A stretch of 5,247 nt of DNA from Hyphococcus sp. (lineage in GTDB: Bacteria > Pseudomonadota > Alphaproteobacteria > Caulobacterales > Parvularculaceae). The stretch spans positions 1-5,247 of the forward strand of contig BQJG01000106.1 of the NCBI GenBank assembly GCA_021604585.1. Reading direction: 5' to 3'. Positions 1-5,247 of this stretch are shown piece after piece. Position numbers and translations under genes: made by a program. The notes beneath the pieces are model-generated. The model made no database searches. It worked only from the letters and a program-made list of their open reading frames with translations, and was not told where the DNA came from. The stretch's first letter is position 1. The number at the start of each line of letters is the position of its first letter.

Positions 1-117
1 TCCATAAGCCTTGAAAATTTCGTCTATCGCGATTTTTGCAATCTCTCGACCAGACGGGATGGATGTTTTTGCAACAGAGAATATTTCTCTAGCGAATTGT
101 TTTGGATCACCGTTCAT
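1..117 (-). CDS. Unrecognised gene, N-terminal 39 codons only (runs off left edge)
   Basis: An open frame starts at ATG 117-115 and continues without a stop to the left edge, beginning MNGDPKQFAREIFSVAKTS. A GAGG ribosome binding site at 125-128 lies 7 bases before the ATG, and its first bases overlap the TGA stop of lpd (127-129), so translation is probably coupled to lpd. The visible part is hydrophilic and mixed-charge, looks helical (REIAKIAIDEIFKAYG), and has no signal peptide or membrane segment. I do not recognise the family and give no function. Base composition is about 40% GC, clearly lower than lpd beside it, which suggests recent acquisition or a different origin. That the frame is a real gene rests on the ribosome binding site, the tight spacing and the open frame; 39 codons alone is modest proof. 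Confidence 0.6.
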   Translation of the reverse strand, partial: MNGDPKQFAREIFSVAKTSIPSGREIAKIAIDEIFKAYG

Positions 118-124
118 TTGCAAA

Positions 125-128
125 CCTC
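125..128 (-). promoter_or_regulatory. Ribosome binding site of the left-edge gene, overlapping the lpd stop codon
   Basis: On the minus strand the lpd stop and this site read TGAGG, followed by 7 bases and then ATG at 117. The overlap leaves no room for a separate promoter and points to translational coupling with lpd. It is also the main reason for accepting the edge frame as a gene. Confidence 0.55.
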
Positions 129-1545
129 AAACATGCACCACGCGCCCATACGCATCCAGCACGCTCTCATGCATCATCTCTGACAGCGTCGGGTGCGGGA
201 AGATGGCGTGCATGAGGTCTTCTTCGGTGCCTTCCATGCTCCGGGCGAGGCCGAAGCCCTGTATCAGCTCGGTGACTTCCGCGCCGATCATATGCGCGCC
301 CAACAGCTCGCCGGTTTTCTCGTCGAACACGGTCTTGACCATGCCTTCCGGTTCGCCCAGCGCGATCGCCTTGCCATTGCCCACAAAGGGAAAGCGCCCG
401 ACCTTGACCTTGTGGCCGGCGGCTTTCGCCTTCGCTTCGGTGAGGCCGACGCTCGCGACCTGCGGGTTTGAATAGGTGCAGCCCGGGATTTTGGTGACGT
501 CCATGGGGTGGAGGCCCTTTAGCCCCGCGATCTTTTCAACGCAGAGCACGCCTTCATGGGACGCCTTGTGCGCGAGCCAGGGCGCGCCGACCACATCGCC
601 GATGGCATAGAGGCCTTTGACGCCGGTCTCGAGCCATTCATTGACGCTCACATGGCCGCGGTCGATCTTCGCGCCCAGCGCCTCGAGCCCCAGATCCTCC
701 GTGTTCCCCGTAATGCCGATGGCGAGGACCACGCGGTCGGCCTCGACCGTTTCGGTTTTGCCGTCTTTGGTTTTGATCGTCGCCGTCACCGACGCCGCGC
801 CTTTTTCAAGTTTTTCAACGCTGGCCGAGGTGAGGATTTTCATCCCCTGTTTCTTGAACTGGCGCTCGGCGAATTTGGAAATCTCTTCGTCTTCCGCCGG
901 CAGGATGCGCTCGACCATTTCCACCACGGTGGTCTCCGCGCCGAGGGCGTTATAGAAACTCGCAAACTCGATGCCGATGGCGCCGGAACCGATGACCAGC
1001 AGTTTCTTTGGCATCACATCGGGGATCATCGCTTCCTTAGCGGTCCAGATGAACTTGCCGTCGGGCTCAAGCCCCGCCGCGGGAATGGTCCGCGCCCGCG
1101 CGCCCGTGGCGAGGATCACGTGTTTCGCTTTGATCACCTCTTCGCCGTCGGCGGTTTTGACTTTGACGACCGGCGCCTGCGCGCCTTTCTCCAGCCGCGC
1201 GGTTCCCTTCACCACGGCGATCTTGTTCTTCTTCATCAGCATGGTGACGCCCTTTTCCATGCGCCCCGAGACGCCGCGCGAACGCTCGACCACGGCTTTC
1301 AAGTCGAACGAGATGTTGTCCGCCTTCAGCCCGAAATCGGCGGCGTGCTTCATATTGGTGTAGATCTCGGCGGTCCGCAGCAGCGCCTTGGTCGGGATGC
1401 AGCCCCAGTTGAGGCAGACCCCGCCCAGCGCGTCGCGCTCGACGATCATGGTTTTGAGGCCCAGCTGGCTGGCGCGGATCGCCGCCACATAGCCCCCCGG
1501 CCCCGAACCGATCACCACGAGATCGCATGCATGTTCCGTCATCAT
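127..1545 (-). CDS. lpd: Dihydrolipoyl dehydrogenase (E3 component of 2-oxo acid dehydrogenase complexes)
   Basis: This flavoprotein (EC 1.8.1.4) reoxidises the dihydrolipoyl groups of pyruvate, 2-oxoglutarate and related dehydrogenase complexes, or of the glycine cleavage system, and passes electrons to NAD+ in the cytoplasm. The 472-residue length is normal. In order it shows: an N-terminal FAD-binding loop GSGPGG (13-18); the redox disulfide C44/C49 in GGVCLNWGCIPTK; ATGARA (146-151); the NAD-binding loop GSGAIGIE (186-193); the second FAD motif YAIGD (313-317); and the C-terminal interface motif HPTLSE with the catalytic pair H451/E456. There is no fused lipoyl domain. Two ATGs stand in tandem. 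A GAAGGA site at 1549-1554 is only 3 bases from the first but 6 from the second (1540-1542), so the true start may be the second Met. Unlike many alphaproteobacterial lpd genes it does not follow E1/E2 genes: the upstream neighbour is a peptidase. Confidence 0.97.
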   Translation of the reverse strand: MMTEHACDLVVIGSGPGGYVAAIRASQLGLKTMIVERDALGGVCLNWGCIPTKALLRTAEIYTNMKHAADFGLKADNISFDLKAVVERSRGVSGRMEKGVTMLMKKNKIAVVKGTARLEKGAQAPVVKVKTADGEEVIKAKHVILATGARARTIPAAGLEPDGKFIWTAKEAMIPDVMPKKLLVIGSGAIGIEFASFYNALGAETTVVEMVERILPAEDEEISKFAERQFKKQGMKILTSASVEKLEKGAASVTATIKTKDGKTETVEADRVVLAIGITGNTEDLGLEALGAKIDRGHVSVNEWLETGVKGLYAIGDVVGAPWLAHKASHEGVLCVEKIAGLKGLHPMDVTKIPGCTYSNPQVASVGLTEAKAKAAGHKVKVGRFPFVGNGKAIALGEPEGMVKTVFDEKTGELLGAHMIGAEVTELIQGFGLARSMEGTEEDLMHAIFPHPTLSEMMHESVLDAYGRVVHV

Positions 1546-1577
1546 CTGTCCTTCATTCTTGCCGCTGGGCCGTTTGC

Positions 1578-1595
1578 GCGCGACTATAGCCGCGC
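1578..1595. repeat. Imperfect 18-bp palindrome over the lpd -10 region
   Basis: Arms GCGCG and CGCGC flank the palindromic core CTATAG (1584-1589). All pairs match except 1583/1590. It could be an operator for lpd, or chance in GC-rich spacer DNA. Confidence 0.3.
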
Positions 1596-1610
1596 CGCGA
1601 CAGAAGGAAA
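1583..1610 (-). promoter_or_regulatory. Candidate promoter of lpd
   Basis: On the minus strand TATAGT (1588-1583) matches the -10 consensus at 5 of 6 bases. Sixteen bases upstream lies a poor -35 element, TTTCCT (1610-1605). Transcription would begin near 1575, giving a leader of about 30 bases before the lpd start. An imperfect 18-base palindrome (1578-1595) covers the -10 element. The weak -35 keeps this tentative; the gene could instead be read through from the metallopeptidase. Confidence 0.3.
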
Positions 1611-1628
1611 CCGTCTAAGGGGATTGTC

Positions 1629-2801
1629 CTAGCTGACGCAGCTTTCATAACGCAGCGCGGGTTCGCGCTTTTTGCTTAAGCCGTTCGCCGCCTTCATCAG
1701 CGCCTTGCCGAAGGCCGGGGTCGCCTCGCCGGGCGCCGCCAGCGCAGTCGCCTGATAGGCGCGCACGAACTGTTCCGGCGGCTGGCCCATAATGCAGACC
1801 AGCGCCTCGCGCCCATAGGATTCCTCAATATGGCCGGCCATCGCCGCGCCGACATAATAGAACCCCTGCCCGCCGGCGCCGCTGAAGCCCATCCGGTAGA
1901 CGTCCTTGATCCGCCGCAACAGGGCGTCGTCATTGCCGAGAATGTCGGCGGCGTAATTCACAAGGCGGAAATTATAGGCGAGGTTTCGGTATCCCTTGCG
2001 GGCGAATTCCTGAAAGAATTTTGAGACTTTTCCTTCGCCGTCAATCTTGCGCGAGTCCGCCACATATTCCGCCGTGCCCTCCAGCAACAGATTGAGGAAC
2101 AGATAATCTAAAGCGTCGTCAACCGTCTTCACCTGCTCGATATACTCACTGAACGGATGAAAGAAAACGTATTGCGCCGCGTGATAGGTCTCGTGCGCCG
2201 AGACCACTTTCGCCGCCATGTAATCCGCTTCGTAACTGTCGCGCAGGCAATTCAGCGCGAGATAGAATCTTCCGTCCATGGAAAACCCGCCGCAGGGATT
2301 GCCGACAATCGAGAGCACCAGCTCACCTTCAAAGTCGAGATCGTCCGGCGCGTAAGGCGTCAGGCTCTCCACGACAAAGTCTTCAATCTCTCCCGCCTTC
2401 CCCGTAAAGAAAGCAACCGCTGCGGCGAATTTCTCTTTCTCCTTCACAACCGGCGCAAAATTATAAACATCGTCTTCGACTGTTTCGCATTGCGCCGCTG
2501 CTTTGAGGCCGGTCAGGAACGCCTCAATATTGCGCGTATCGGATTGGCCCGTGTGATGCTTGATCTGGCTTTGCAAAACGGGAAGCGCGCGCAGCTCATC
2601 TTCATCAATCTCGCCGCCGGAACAAACCTTGTCGAGAATGAGTTCGGCGAGAGAGGAATCGACATTCAGCTTGACAGTTTGCGCCTGCGCCGCGCCAGTG
2701 AACGGCACAGCGCAGATCAGGATGCAAGCGGCGAGCCGCGCCGTGGATTTCATCAACTGCCATTCTGTTTTGAATACAGCGCAAAGATCGCCTAGGTTCA
2801 T
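1629..2801 (-). CDS. Putative exported zinc metallopeptidase with HExxH motif
   Basis: The 390-residue product carries HETYH at 203-207, the zinc-binding and catalytic signature of many metallopeptidases. LLLEGTAEYVAD follows about 34-45 residues later, where E241 or E245 could be the third zinc ligand as in gluzincins. A later GFYYVGAAMAGHIEESYG segment (313-330) resembles the C-terminal part of peptidase-like families of unknown substrate. An N-terminal hydrophobic stretch (24-36) followed by AQA (38-40) is a likely signal peptide, placing the protein in the periplasm or outside. The mature part has six cysteines (60, 105, 170, 185, 336, 388), enough for three disulfides. Start choice: ATG 2801 has a good AAAGGGA site (2807-2813) 5 bases away but gives a long 23-residue n-region. 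Met17 (2753) gives a classic signal peptide but has no clear ribosome binding site. Substrate and exact family are unknown. Confidence 0.75.
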   Translation of the reverse strand: MNLGDLCAVFKTEWQLMKSTARLAACILICAVPFTGAAQAQTVKLNVDSSLAELILDKVCSGGEIDEDELRALPVLQSQIKHHTGQSDTRNIEAFLTGLKAAAQCETVEDDVYNFAPVVKEKEKFAAAVAFFTGKAGEIEDFVVESLTPYAPDDLDFEGELVLSIVGNPCGGFSMDGRFYLALNCLRDSYEADYMAAKVVSAHETYHAAQYVFFHPFSEYIEQVKTVDDALDYLFLNLLLEGTAEYVADSRKIDGEGKVSKFFQEFARKGYRNLAYNFRLVNYAADILGNDDALLRRIKDVYRMGFSGAGGQGFYYVGAAMAGHIEESYGREALVCIMGQPPEQFVRAYQATALAAPGEATPAFGKALMKAANGLSKKREPALRYESCVS

Positions 2802-2806
2802 GCCGG

Positions 2807-2813
2807 TCCCTTT
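2807..2813 (-). promoter_or_regulatory. Ribosome binding site supporting the upstream start of the metallopeptidase
   Basis: The minus strand reads AAAGGGA, then 5 bases, then ATG at 2801. The alternative start at 2753 is preceded by no purine-rich site, so this element decides in favour of the longer N-terminus despite its unusually long n-region. Confidence 0.5.
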
Positions 2814-2825
2814 CTATTTTCCAAC

Positions 2826-2853
2826 ATGTTACAAGGGGCGTCCGCACCATCAA
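2826..2853 (-). promoter_or_regulatory. Candidate promoter of the metallopeptidase gene
   Basis: On the minus strand TTGATG (2853-2848) and TAACAT (2831-2826) are separated by 16 bases, and each matches the sigma-70 consensus at 4 of 6 positions. Transcription would start near 2819, leaving a leader of about 18 bases that still includes the ribosome binding site at 2807-2813. This fits the upstream ATG at 2801. The -10 lies inside the 8-base palindrome AACATGTT (2823-2830) except for its first base on the minus strand. The match is moderate only. Confidence 0.3.
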
Positions 2854-2860
2854 TACGTCT

Positions 2861-2879
2861 GACCGCAAAATTAGACCGC
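2861..2879. repeat. Direct repeat GACCGC x2 just upstream of the dehalogenase
   Basis: GACCGC occurs at 2861-2866 and again at 2874-2879, a 13-base period. The second copy ends 2 bases before the ribosome binding site of the dehalogenase. It may be a regulator binding site, or chance. I found no convincing plus-strand promoter in the 92-base gap between the divergent genes. Confidence 0.25.
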
Positions 2880-2893
2880 CCGGGAGAAACATT

Positions 2894-3835
2894 GTGACGG
2901 ATATAAAAGCCCCCATCCCTGCTGTTCGCACGCCAGATGACCGTTTCGCCAATCTCCCGGACTGGCCATTTACGCCGCGCTATATTGACGATCTGCCGGG
3001 CTATGAAGGGTTGCGGATGCATTACGTCGATCACGGCCAGCAGGAAGGCCCGACATTTCTGTGCATTCACGGCGAACCGAGCTGGGCCTATCTCTTCCGC
3101 AAGATGGCGCCGGTTTTCACTAATGCCGGCTGCCGCTTCGTTGCGGTCGACATGTTCGGCTTCGGACGCTCTGACAAGCCGGTCGATGATGACGTTTACA
3201 CCTATCATTTTCATCGGGACGCGCTGCTCGCTTTTGTCGAGTATCTCAATCTGCGCGATATCTGTCTCGTGGTGCAGGACTGGGGCGGCGTGCTCGGGCT
3301 GACGCTGCCGATGGAAGCGCCGGAGCGTTACACACGTCTCATTGTGATGAACACCGGCCTGCCCGGCGGCGAGGAAGCGCCGGAAGGCTTCGCCATGTGG
3401 CGGGCTTTCAATCGCTCGCAACCCGATCTCGATGTGGGCGCGCTCATGAAACGCGCAACGCCGGTGCTAACGGACGCGGACGTTGCGGCCTATAACGCAC
3501 CCTACCCGGATCAATCCTATAAGGGCGGCGTTCGCCGCTTTCCCGAGCTGGTGATGTTGAAGGAAAAAGGGGCCGCGGACTTAACGCCCGCATCGAAGGA
3601 AGGCGTCGAGACATCGCTCAAGGCGCGCAAATTCTGGTCCGAAGACTGGAACGGCGAAAGCTTTATGGCGATTGGCATGCAAGACCCGGTCTTGGGCCCG
3701 CCGGCAATGTATGGATTGCGTAAATTCATCAAGAATTGCCCGGAGCCCATGGAAGTCGCGGACGCCGGTCACTTCGTGCAGGAATGGGGCGAGCCGATTG
3801 CGAAAGCCGCGCTGGAGAAATTTGGGTTGGGTTAA
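2894..3835 (+). CDS. Haloalkane dehalogenase, HLD-I subfamily (DhlA-like alpha/beta hydrolase)
   Basis: The enzyme (EC 3.8.1.5) cleaves carbon-halogen bonds of haloalkanes with water, giving an alcohol, halide and a proton, through a covalent ester on an Asp; it acts in the cytoplasm. The 313 residues align by eye along the whole length with Xanthobacter DhlA (310 residues): RTPDDRFANL (12-21), DDLPGYEGLR (32-41), the oxyanion-side HGEPSW (59-64), nucleophile D129 in VVQDWGG, acid D264 in AIGMQD, and base H293 in ADAGHFVQE. W130 and W169 (FAMWRAF, cap domain) are the expected halide-binding pair. Glu after HG and Asp as the catalytic acid place it in HLD-I rather than HLD-II or HLD-III. There is no signal peptide. 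The start is GTG 2894, preceded by GGGAG (2882-2886) at 7 bases. Natural substrate is unknown. An epoxide hydrolase is excluded by the Trp halide pair and the full-length DhlA match. Confidence 0.92.
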   Translation: MTDIKAPIPAVRTPDDRFANLPDWPFTPRYIDDLPGYEGLRMHYVDHGQQEGPTFLCIHGEPSWAYLFRKMAPVFTNAGCRFVAVDMFGFGRSDKPVDDDVYTYHFHRDALLAFVEYLNLRDICLVVQDWGGVLGLTLPMEAPERYTRLIVMNTGLPGGEEAPEGFAMWRAFNRSQPDLDVGALMKRATPVLTDADVAAYNAPYPDQSYKGGVRRFPELVMLKEKGAADLTPASKEGVETSLKARKFWSEDWNGESFMAIGMQDPVLGPPAMYGLRKFIKNCPEPMEVADAGHFVQEWGEPIAKAALEKFGLG

Positions 3836-3946
3836 GCGCCTGTTCGTCGCAAGCATCCTTCGCCTCACCGCGCCTAACGTCTTTGTGAGTTGCACGCCGC
3901 CGTAGCGCGCCGCTTTGCTGCGCCTACCAATCAGAAGGGGTTGTCC

Positions 3947-4441
3947 ATGCAAAAATTCTCACTCGCCTTCGCCGCTACGCTGGCGCTTATCACAACACCA
4001 CTCGCGGCAGCGGAACCAGCCGCCTCAGAGGCGGCCATTAAAATCGCTGAAGATTACCTCGCCGCCTATTCGACCTTCAAAGTTGAGAACATGGCGCCGT
4101 TCATGGCCGATGACATGGTCTTTACCGATCCAACATCAACCAATCAGGGCGCCGATGGCGGCAGCTTCATCTATGAAGGCAAGGCTGCTGTCATGAAAGG
4201 GCTGGGCGACTATGCCGCGCAGTACAAAGACTTTTACCTCAACTACGACCTTGAACGCCGCTACGAAAGCAATGGCGTAGTTGTCTTCGTCGCGCAGCTC
4301 ACTTACACGGTAATTTCGCCGTCGGACCAAACCTTCACTGGCACAGCGCCGATTGTCACCGCGATTACGGTGAAGGATGGTAAAGTCGTCCGGCATGAAG
4401 ACCTCTATGACTACGCCGGCAATGTCAAAGAGTTTGAGTAA
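3947..4441 (+). CDS. Exported NTF2/SnoaL-like protein
   Basis: The 164-residue product has a clear signal peptide: MQK, a hydrophobic run (about 4-16) and PLAAA, with probable cleavage after residue 22. A single NTF2-like cone-shaped alpha+beta domain follows: helix EDYLAAYSTFKVENMAPF (35-52), the strand region MADDMVFTDP (53-62), GLGDYAAQYKDF (85-96), then antiparallel strands ending VKDGKVVRHEDLYDY (142-156), a typical SnoaL/ketosteroid-isomerase-like ending. Members range from small-molecule isomerases to non-catalytic binding proteins, so no reaction is assigned. The start is ATG 3947, set by AGAAGGGG (3933-3940) at 6 bases; a TTG at 3890 would extend the frame but adds a non-signal leader and has no ribosome binding site. 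It lies 111 bases after the dehalogenase in the same direction, with no clear terminator between, so co-transcription is possible. Confidence 0.8.
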   Translation: MQKFSLAFAATLALITTPLAAAEPAASEAAIKIAEDYLAAYSTFKVENMAPFMADDMVFTDPTSTNQGADGGSFIYEGKAAVMKGLGDYAAQYKDFYLNYDLERRYESNGVVVFVAQLTYTVISPSDQTFTGTAPIVTAITVKDGKVVRHEDLYDYAGNVKEFE

Positions 4442-4461
4442 ACGCGCGCGCTTTCCGATGA

Positions 4462-4989
4462 TTACTCTCTGGGCGGTGCGCCGTCGCCGCCCATAAGTTC
4501 TACGGTCAGCTCATCCACCGGCATTGAAAATTCCGCCGACAGCCAGCCGCGAATAACGCCCAATAAGGACGCGGCGCTGCTAATCGCTCGCAGGCGCGAT
4601 ATCGCCGGTATGTCCTCGCCATATCGCTGTTCAATCATCTCCGCCAGCTTGCGGGTCAGCTTGTCGAACAGATCACCCTGAAAGATGATGCGGGCGAAGG
4701 CGCGCTGCTCCCAGAAATGCGCCAGCACGAAGCGGACCTTTTCGCGCTCGCCGCCAATTGTCGGAATATCAGCGAGCACGGCGAACAACGGCTCGATCGA
4801 CGTCAGCAACACGTCGTCCTTGCTGTTGAAATGTTCGTAGAATGTCGAACGGCCCACGCCCGCGCCATCAATGATGTCCGCCACGCGAATATCGTCATAA
4901 CGCCGCGACAGAACCAACTCGCGAAAGGCATTGAACACCGCTAGCCTTGTGCGCTGCGCCCGGCTGTCCTGCTGATCGTCATGGGTCAT
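4462..4989 (-). CDS. TetR/AcrR-family transcriptional regulator
   Basis: The 175-residue protein begins with a TetR-type DNA-binding domain: TRLAVFNAFRELVLSRRYDDI (helix 1, about 14-34), VADIIDGAGVG (36-46), and the recognition helix region RSTFYEHFNSKDDVL (47-61). The remaining 110 or so residues form a helical ligand-binding and dimerisation part that is not recognisable as a specific subfamily; it is on the short side for TetR proteins. Members usually act as dimeric repressors released by a small molecule. The start ATG 4989 has only a weak purine-rich stretch (AAAGA) before it, so initiation is inefficient or the message has a very short leader. Its stop lies 20 bases from that of the converging NTF2-like gene. 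A palindrome-rich 130-base region separates it from a divergent membrane protein gene, its most likely target along with itself. Confidence 0.88.
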   Translation of the reverse strand: MTHDDQQDSRAQRTRLAVFNAFRELVLSRRYDDIRVADIIDGAGVGRSTFYEHFNSKDDVLLTSIEPLFAVLADIPTIGGEREKVRFVLAHFWEQRAFARIIFQGDLFDKLTRKLAEMIEQRYGEDIPAISRLRAISSAASLLGVIRGWLSAEFSMPVDELTVELMGGDGAPPRE

Positions 4990-5006
4990 GTCTTTGGCTT
5001 AGCAAA

Positions 5007-5034
5007 TTGCGCTGAGGAAGTCGCGCCGGACAAT
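5007..5034 (+). promoter_or_regulatory. Candidate promoter of the right-edge membrane protein gene
   Basis: TTGCGC (5007-5012) and GACAAT (5029-5034) are separated by 16 bases. The -10 matches consensus at 4 of 6 and the -35 only in its TTG. The -10 falls inside the left arm of the 26-base palindrome, so a bound repressor would cover it. The assignment is tentative. Confidence 0.25.
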
Positions 5035-5051
5035 GCGGGGTCAATGTCCGG
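5026..5051. promoter_or_regulatory. Inverted repeat, probable TetR-type operator
   Basis: Perfect 7-base arms CCGGACA (5026-5032) and TGTCCGG (5045-5051) are separated by 12 bases. Extending inward, one mismatched pair is followed by two more matching pairs. The site lies between the repressor and the divergent membrane protein gene, 37 bases from the repressor start. This is the usual size, symmetry and position for an operator controlling both genes. Binding itself is inferred. Confidence 0.5.
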
Positions 5052-5056
5052 AAATG

Positions 5057-5076
5057 CCGAACTTCGGGTCGACCCG
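5057..5076. repeat. Overlapping palindromes, possible second operator
   Basis: CCGAA-c-TTCGG (5057-5067) overlaps the perfect 12-base palindrome CGGGTCGACCCG (5065-5076). The pair lies 5 bases after the probable operator and 32 bases before the ribosome binding site of the right-edge gene. It may be a second regulator site or fold in the leader RNA of that gene. Confidence 0.4.
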
Positions 5077-5108
5077 GCGCGCGACCGGCGGCATGGTTCG
5101 CGCTCCAC

Positions 5109-5115
5109 AGGAGGG
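5109..5115 (+). promoter_or_regulatory. Strong ribosome binding site of the right-edge gene
   Basis: AGGAGGG, a near-perfect Shine-Dalgarno sequence, stands 4-5 bases before ATG 5120. It is the strongest such site in the window and fixes the start of the truncated gene. Confidence 0.75.
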
Positions 5116-5119
5116 CGCC

Positions 5120-5247
5120 ATGACCGAACAACCGAAACGCAACCACACCACAAGAGCCGCCGGCATTCTCCTGCTCGGCCTTTCCGCACTCTCACTCTTG
5201 TTCATCGCCCACCACCCAACACTCGGCACGCCGGGATTTGAGACACT
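5120..5247 (+). CDS. Probable membrane protein, N-terminal 42 codons only (runs off right edge)
   Basis: An open frame starts at ATG 5120 behind a strong AGGAGG site and has no stop before the window ends. It begins with a basic, hydrophilic stretch (MTEQPKRNHTTR), followed by a transmembrane segment AGILLLGLSALSLLFIA at about residues 14-30, then HHPTLGTPGFET. The positive charges before the helix predict a cytoplasmic N-terminus. The helix carries no cleavage-like AxA site, so it is more likely a membrane anchor or the first of several helices than a signal peptide. The family is not recognised from this fragment. Its divergent arrangement with the TetR-type regulator and the shared palindromes suggest it is the regulated target, and small multi-helix membrane proteins are common in that position. 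Confidence 0.75.
   Translation, partial: MTEQPKRNHTTRAAGILLLGLSALSLLFIAHHPTLGTPGFET

Noticed and set aside
556..1632. A 358-codon open frame on the plus strand opposite lpd
   Set aside because: It is antisense to a gene with a complete set of catalytic motifs, its product is a low-complexity mix rich in Arg, Asp and His typical of antisense GC-rich frames, and it has no recognisable domain.
2157..2795. A 212-codon open frame on the plus strand opposite the metallopeptidase
   Set aside because: It mirrors a frame that has a signal peptide and HExxH motif; the antisense product is Arg-rich and matches nothing recognisable.
2798..3421. A 207-codon open frame on the minus strand opposite the dehalogenase
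   Set aside because: The plus-strand frame is a full-length dehalogenase with all active-site residues; the opposite frame has no motif and overlaps the control region.
3902..3927. Possible hairpin between the dehalogenase and the NTF2-like gene (GTAG-CGC pairing with GCG-C-CTAC)
   Set aside because: The stem is short and bulged, the loop is large and no T-run follows, so it is not supported as a terminator.
3890..3946. Upstream TTG start for the NTF2-like gene
   Set aside because: It lacks a ribosome binding site and would put 19 non-signal residues before a textbook signal peptide whose own ATG has AGAAGGGG at 6 bases.
4442..4461. Bidirectional terminator between the converging NTF2-like and TetR genes
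   Set aside because: The gap has only 20 bases with an alternating CG run and no hairpin followed by T or A tracts.
4996..5003. GCTAAGCC on the minus strand as a -10 element of the TetR-type gene
   Set aside because: It partly fits the alphaproteobacterial GCTANAWC pattern and would give a nearly leaderless message, but no -35 lies at a suitable distance.
4981..5241. An 86-codon plus-strand frame across the repressor control region
   Set aside because: It overlaps the palindromes and, in another frame, the right-edge gene, which has the strong ribosome binding site and a proper transmembrane segment.

Overview
The window is a GC-rich stretch of bacterial chromosome with short intergenic gaps. 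It most likely comes from an alphaproteobacterium. The basis is the overall resemblance of the dihydrolipoamide dehydrogenase to alphaproteobacterial E3 proteins and the general gene style; the genus cannot be told from this sequence. No RNA gene, insertion sequence, CRISPR array or clear rho-independent terminator was seen, and no gene-free stretch exceeds about 130 bases.

Layout from left to right. (1) The start of an unrecognised, AT-richer gene on the minus strand runs off the left edge; its ribosome binding site overlaps the stop codon of the next gene. (2) lpd, minus strand, encodes dihydrolipoyl dehydrogenase with all its redox and catalytic residues. (3) An exported putative zinc metallopeptidase (HExxH), minus strand. 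(4) Divergent from it, on the plus strand, is a haloalkane dehalogenase of the DhlA-like HLD-I type with an intact catalytic pentad. (5) A small secreted NTF2/SnoaL-like protein, plus strand. (6) A TetR-type repressor, minus strand, converges on it with a 20-base gap. (7) Divergent from the repressor, the first 42 codons of a membrane protein gene run off the right edge. The shared 130-base control region between (6) and (7) holds two strong inverted repeats that look like operators.

How they fit together. The minus-strand genes (metallopeptidase, then lpd, then the edge gene) may form a loose unit, with weak promoter candidates in front of the metallopeptidase and of lpd. The edge gene has no room for its own promoter and is probably translated from the lpd message. 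The dehalogenase and the NTF2-like gene lie in tandem and could be co-transcribed, but one product is cytoplasmic and the other exported, so a shared pathway is only a guess. The repressor most plausibly controls itself and the divergent membrane protein. I see no evidence for a new multi-gene system. The most notable items are the intact dehalogenase, the nested palindromes in the repressor control region, and the compositionally odd edge gene coupled to lpd.
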